From CAKPSH01 sp964634355 (GTDB taxonomy: Bacteria; Bacillota; Clostridia; TANB77; CAG-508), in the NCBI GenBank assembly GCA_964634355.1, contig CAZWIF010000060.1, positions 1 to 6,533 of the forward strand: a stretch of 6,533 nucleotides of DNA, written 5' to 3'. Both the position numbers and the translations under genes were made by a program. The notes below the pieces were generated by a model. That model was not told the DNA's origin. It saw only the letters and a program-made list of their open reading frames with translations, and ran no database searches. Below are positions 6,277 through 6,533 of the stretch, piece after piece; the stretch's first letter is position 1; every line of letters begins with the position of its first letter.

Positions 6277-6428
6277 TGGGAAAGATTGTTATGAGCATAG
6301 AAAAATGTTATATGTCAATATTCTAATTGTATAAAAATTTAAAAAAAGATAGGCACGAAATATATATTATAACTGGAAGAAAACAAGGAATTATTAGGAA
6401 TTTTAGATACTGTCTTATTTTTACTATA

Positions 6429-6533
6429 TTATTCTAACATTAGCTTTTTATCCATTTTTTCTAATCTACGAACACTACTATTATTTTTTAGTAATTCCAA
6501 CTGCTTTTTAGCAGTATTATTTAATTTTACAAT
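6429..6533 (-). CDS. C-terminal end of an unidentified protein, cut by the window edge
   Basis: On the minus strand an open frame enters from the right edge and ends at TAA (6429-6431), giving 34 residues: NNTAKKQLELLKNNSS followed by VRRLEKMDKKLMLE, in frame with the edge at 6533. The peptide is highly charged, Lys/Leu-rich and probably helical, as expected for the tail of a helical or coiled-coil protein. There is too little to name a family, and a chance open frame of this length is possible, although the composition looks coding. Between its stop and the surface protein promoter (6277-6428) I see no clear terminator or gene. Confidence 0.45.
   Translation of the reverse strand: MVKLNNTAKKQLELLKNNSSVRRLEKMDKKLMLE

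Noticed and set aside
6313..6318. Second TTGACA on the minus strand, 42 bp upstream of the promoter -35
   Set aside because: No acceptable -10 follows at 16-19 bp (the region reads CTCATA or similar), so it is not supported as a second promoter.
6388..6403. GGAATT repeated twice, ten bases apart
   Set aside because: It is a short direct repeat in AT-rich DNA, not a hairpin, and it lines up with no promoter or coding end; chance is sufficient.

Overview
The window is very AT-rich DNA with strong AGGAG-type ribosome binding sites, TATAAT-like promoters, occasional TTG starts, and a surface protein ending in CnaB/SpaA domains plus a sortase-type tail. This points to a low-GC Gram-positive bacterium, most likely a gut-type member of Clostridia. 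That assignment is an inference from composition and gene style; no rRNA or other marker gene is present.

Layout from left to right. (1) At 1-149, minus strand, lies the N-terminal end of a DUF3800-type gene that runs off the left edge. One extra base at about 122 throws it out of frame inside its DESG motif. (2) At 322-1269, minus, is a two-pass membrane protein of 315 residues with an external domain and a cytoplasmic C-terminal domain. (3) At 1270-1461 is a divergent control region. It has one promoter facing each way, and between them four 6-bp half-sites repeat at exactly 11-bp intervals, the pattern bound by OmpR-family response regulators. Two of the half-sites match the WalR/YycF consensus exactly on the minus strand. 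(4) At 1462-1740, plus, is a small unrecognised protein of 92 residues, starting at TTG. It ends 2 bp from the end of the convergent gene, and a 13-bp stem with a T-run spans the junction. (5) At 1743-2789, minus, is a cytoplasmic protein with a gluzincin-like zinc site (HECIH, then NEA 32 residues later). (6) At 2839-6204, minus, is a 1121-residue surface protein. It has an N-terminal membrane segment, a long extracellular Asn/Ser/Tyr-rich region with repeat-like modules, two CnaB/SpaA isopeptide domains, an LPSAG sortase-like motif, a membrane segment and a Lys/His tail. It has a near-consensus promoter at 6248-6276. (7) At 6429-6533, minus, is the C-terminal end of an unidentified gene that enters from the right edge.

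The surface protein and the HExxH protein are on the same strand with no terminator between them, so they probably form a two-gene transcription unit ending at the hairpin at 1739-1785. The membrane protein and the small protein are divergent and probably share the OmpR-type control array, which suggests coordinated expression in response to a cell-envelope or phosphate signal. No sortase, transposase, tRNA, rRNA or CRISPR array is visible.
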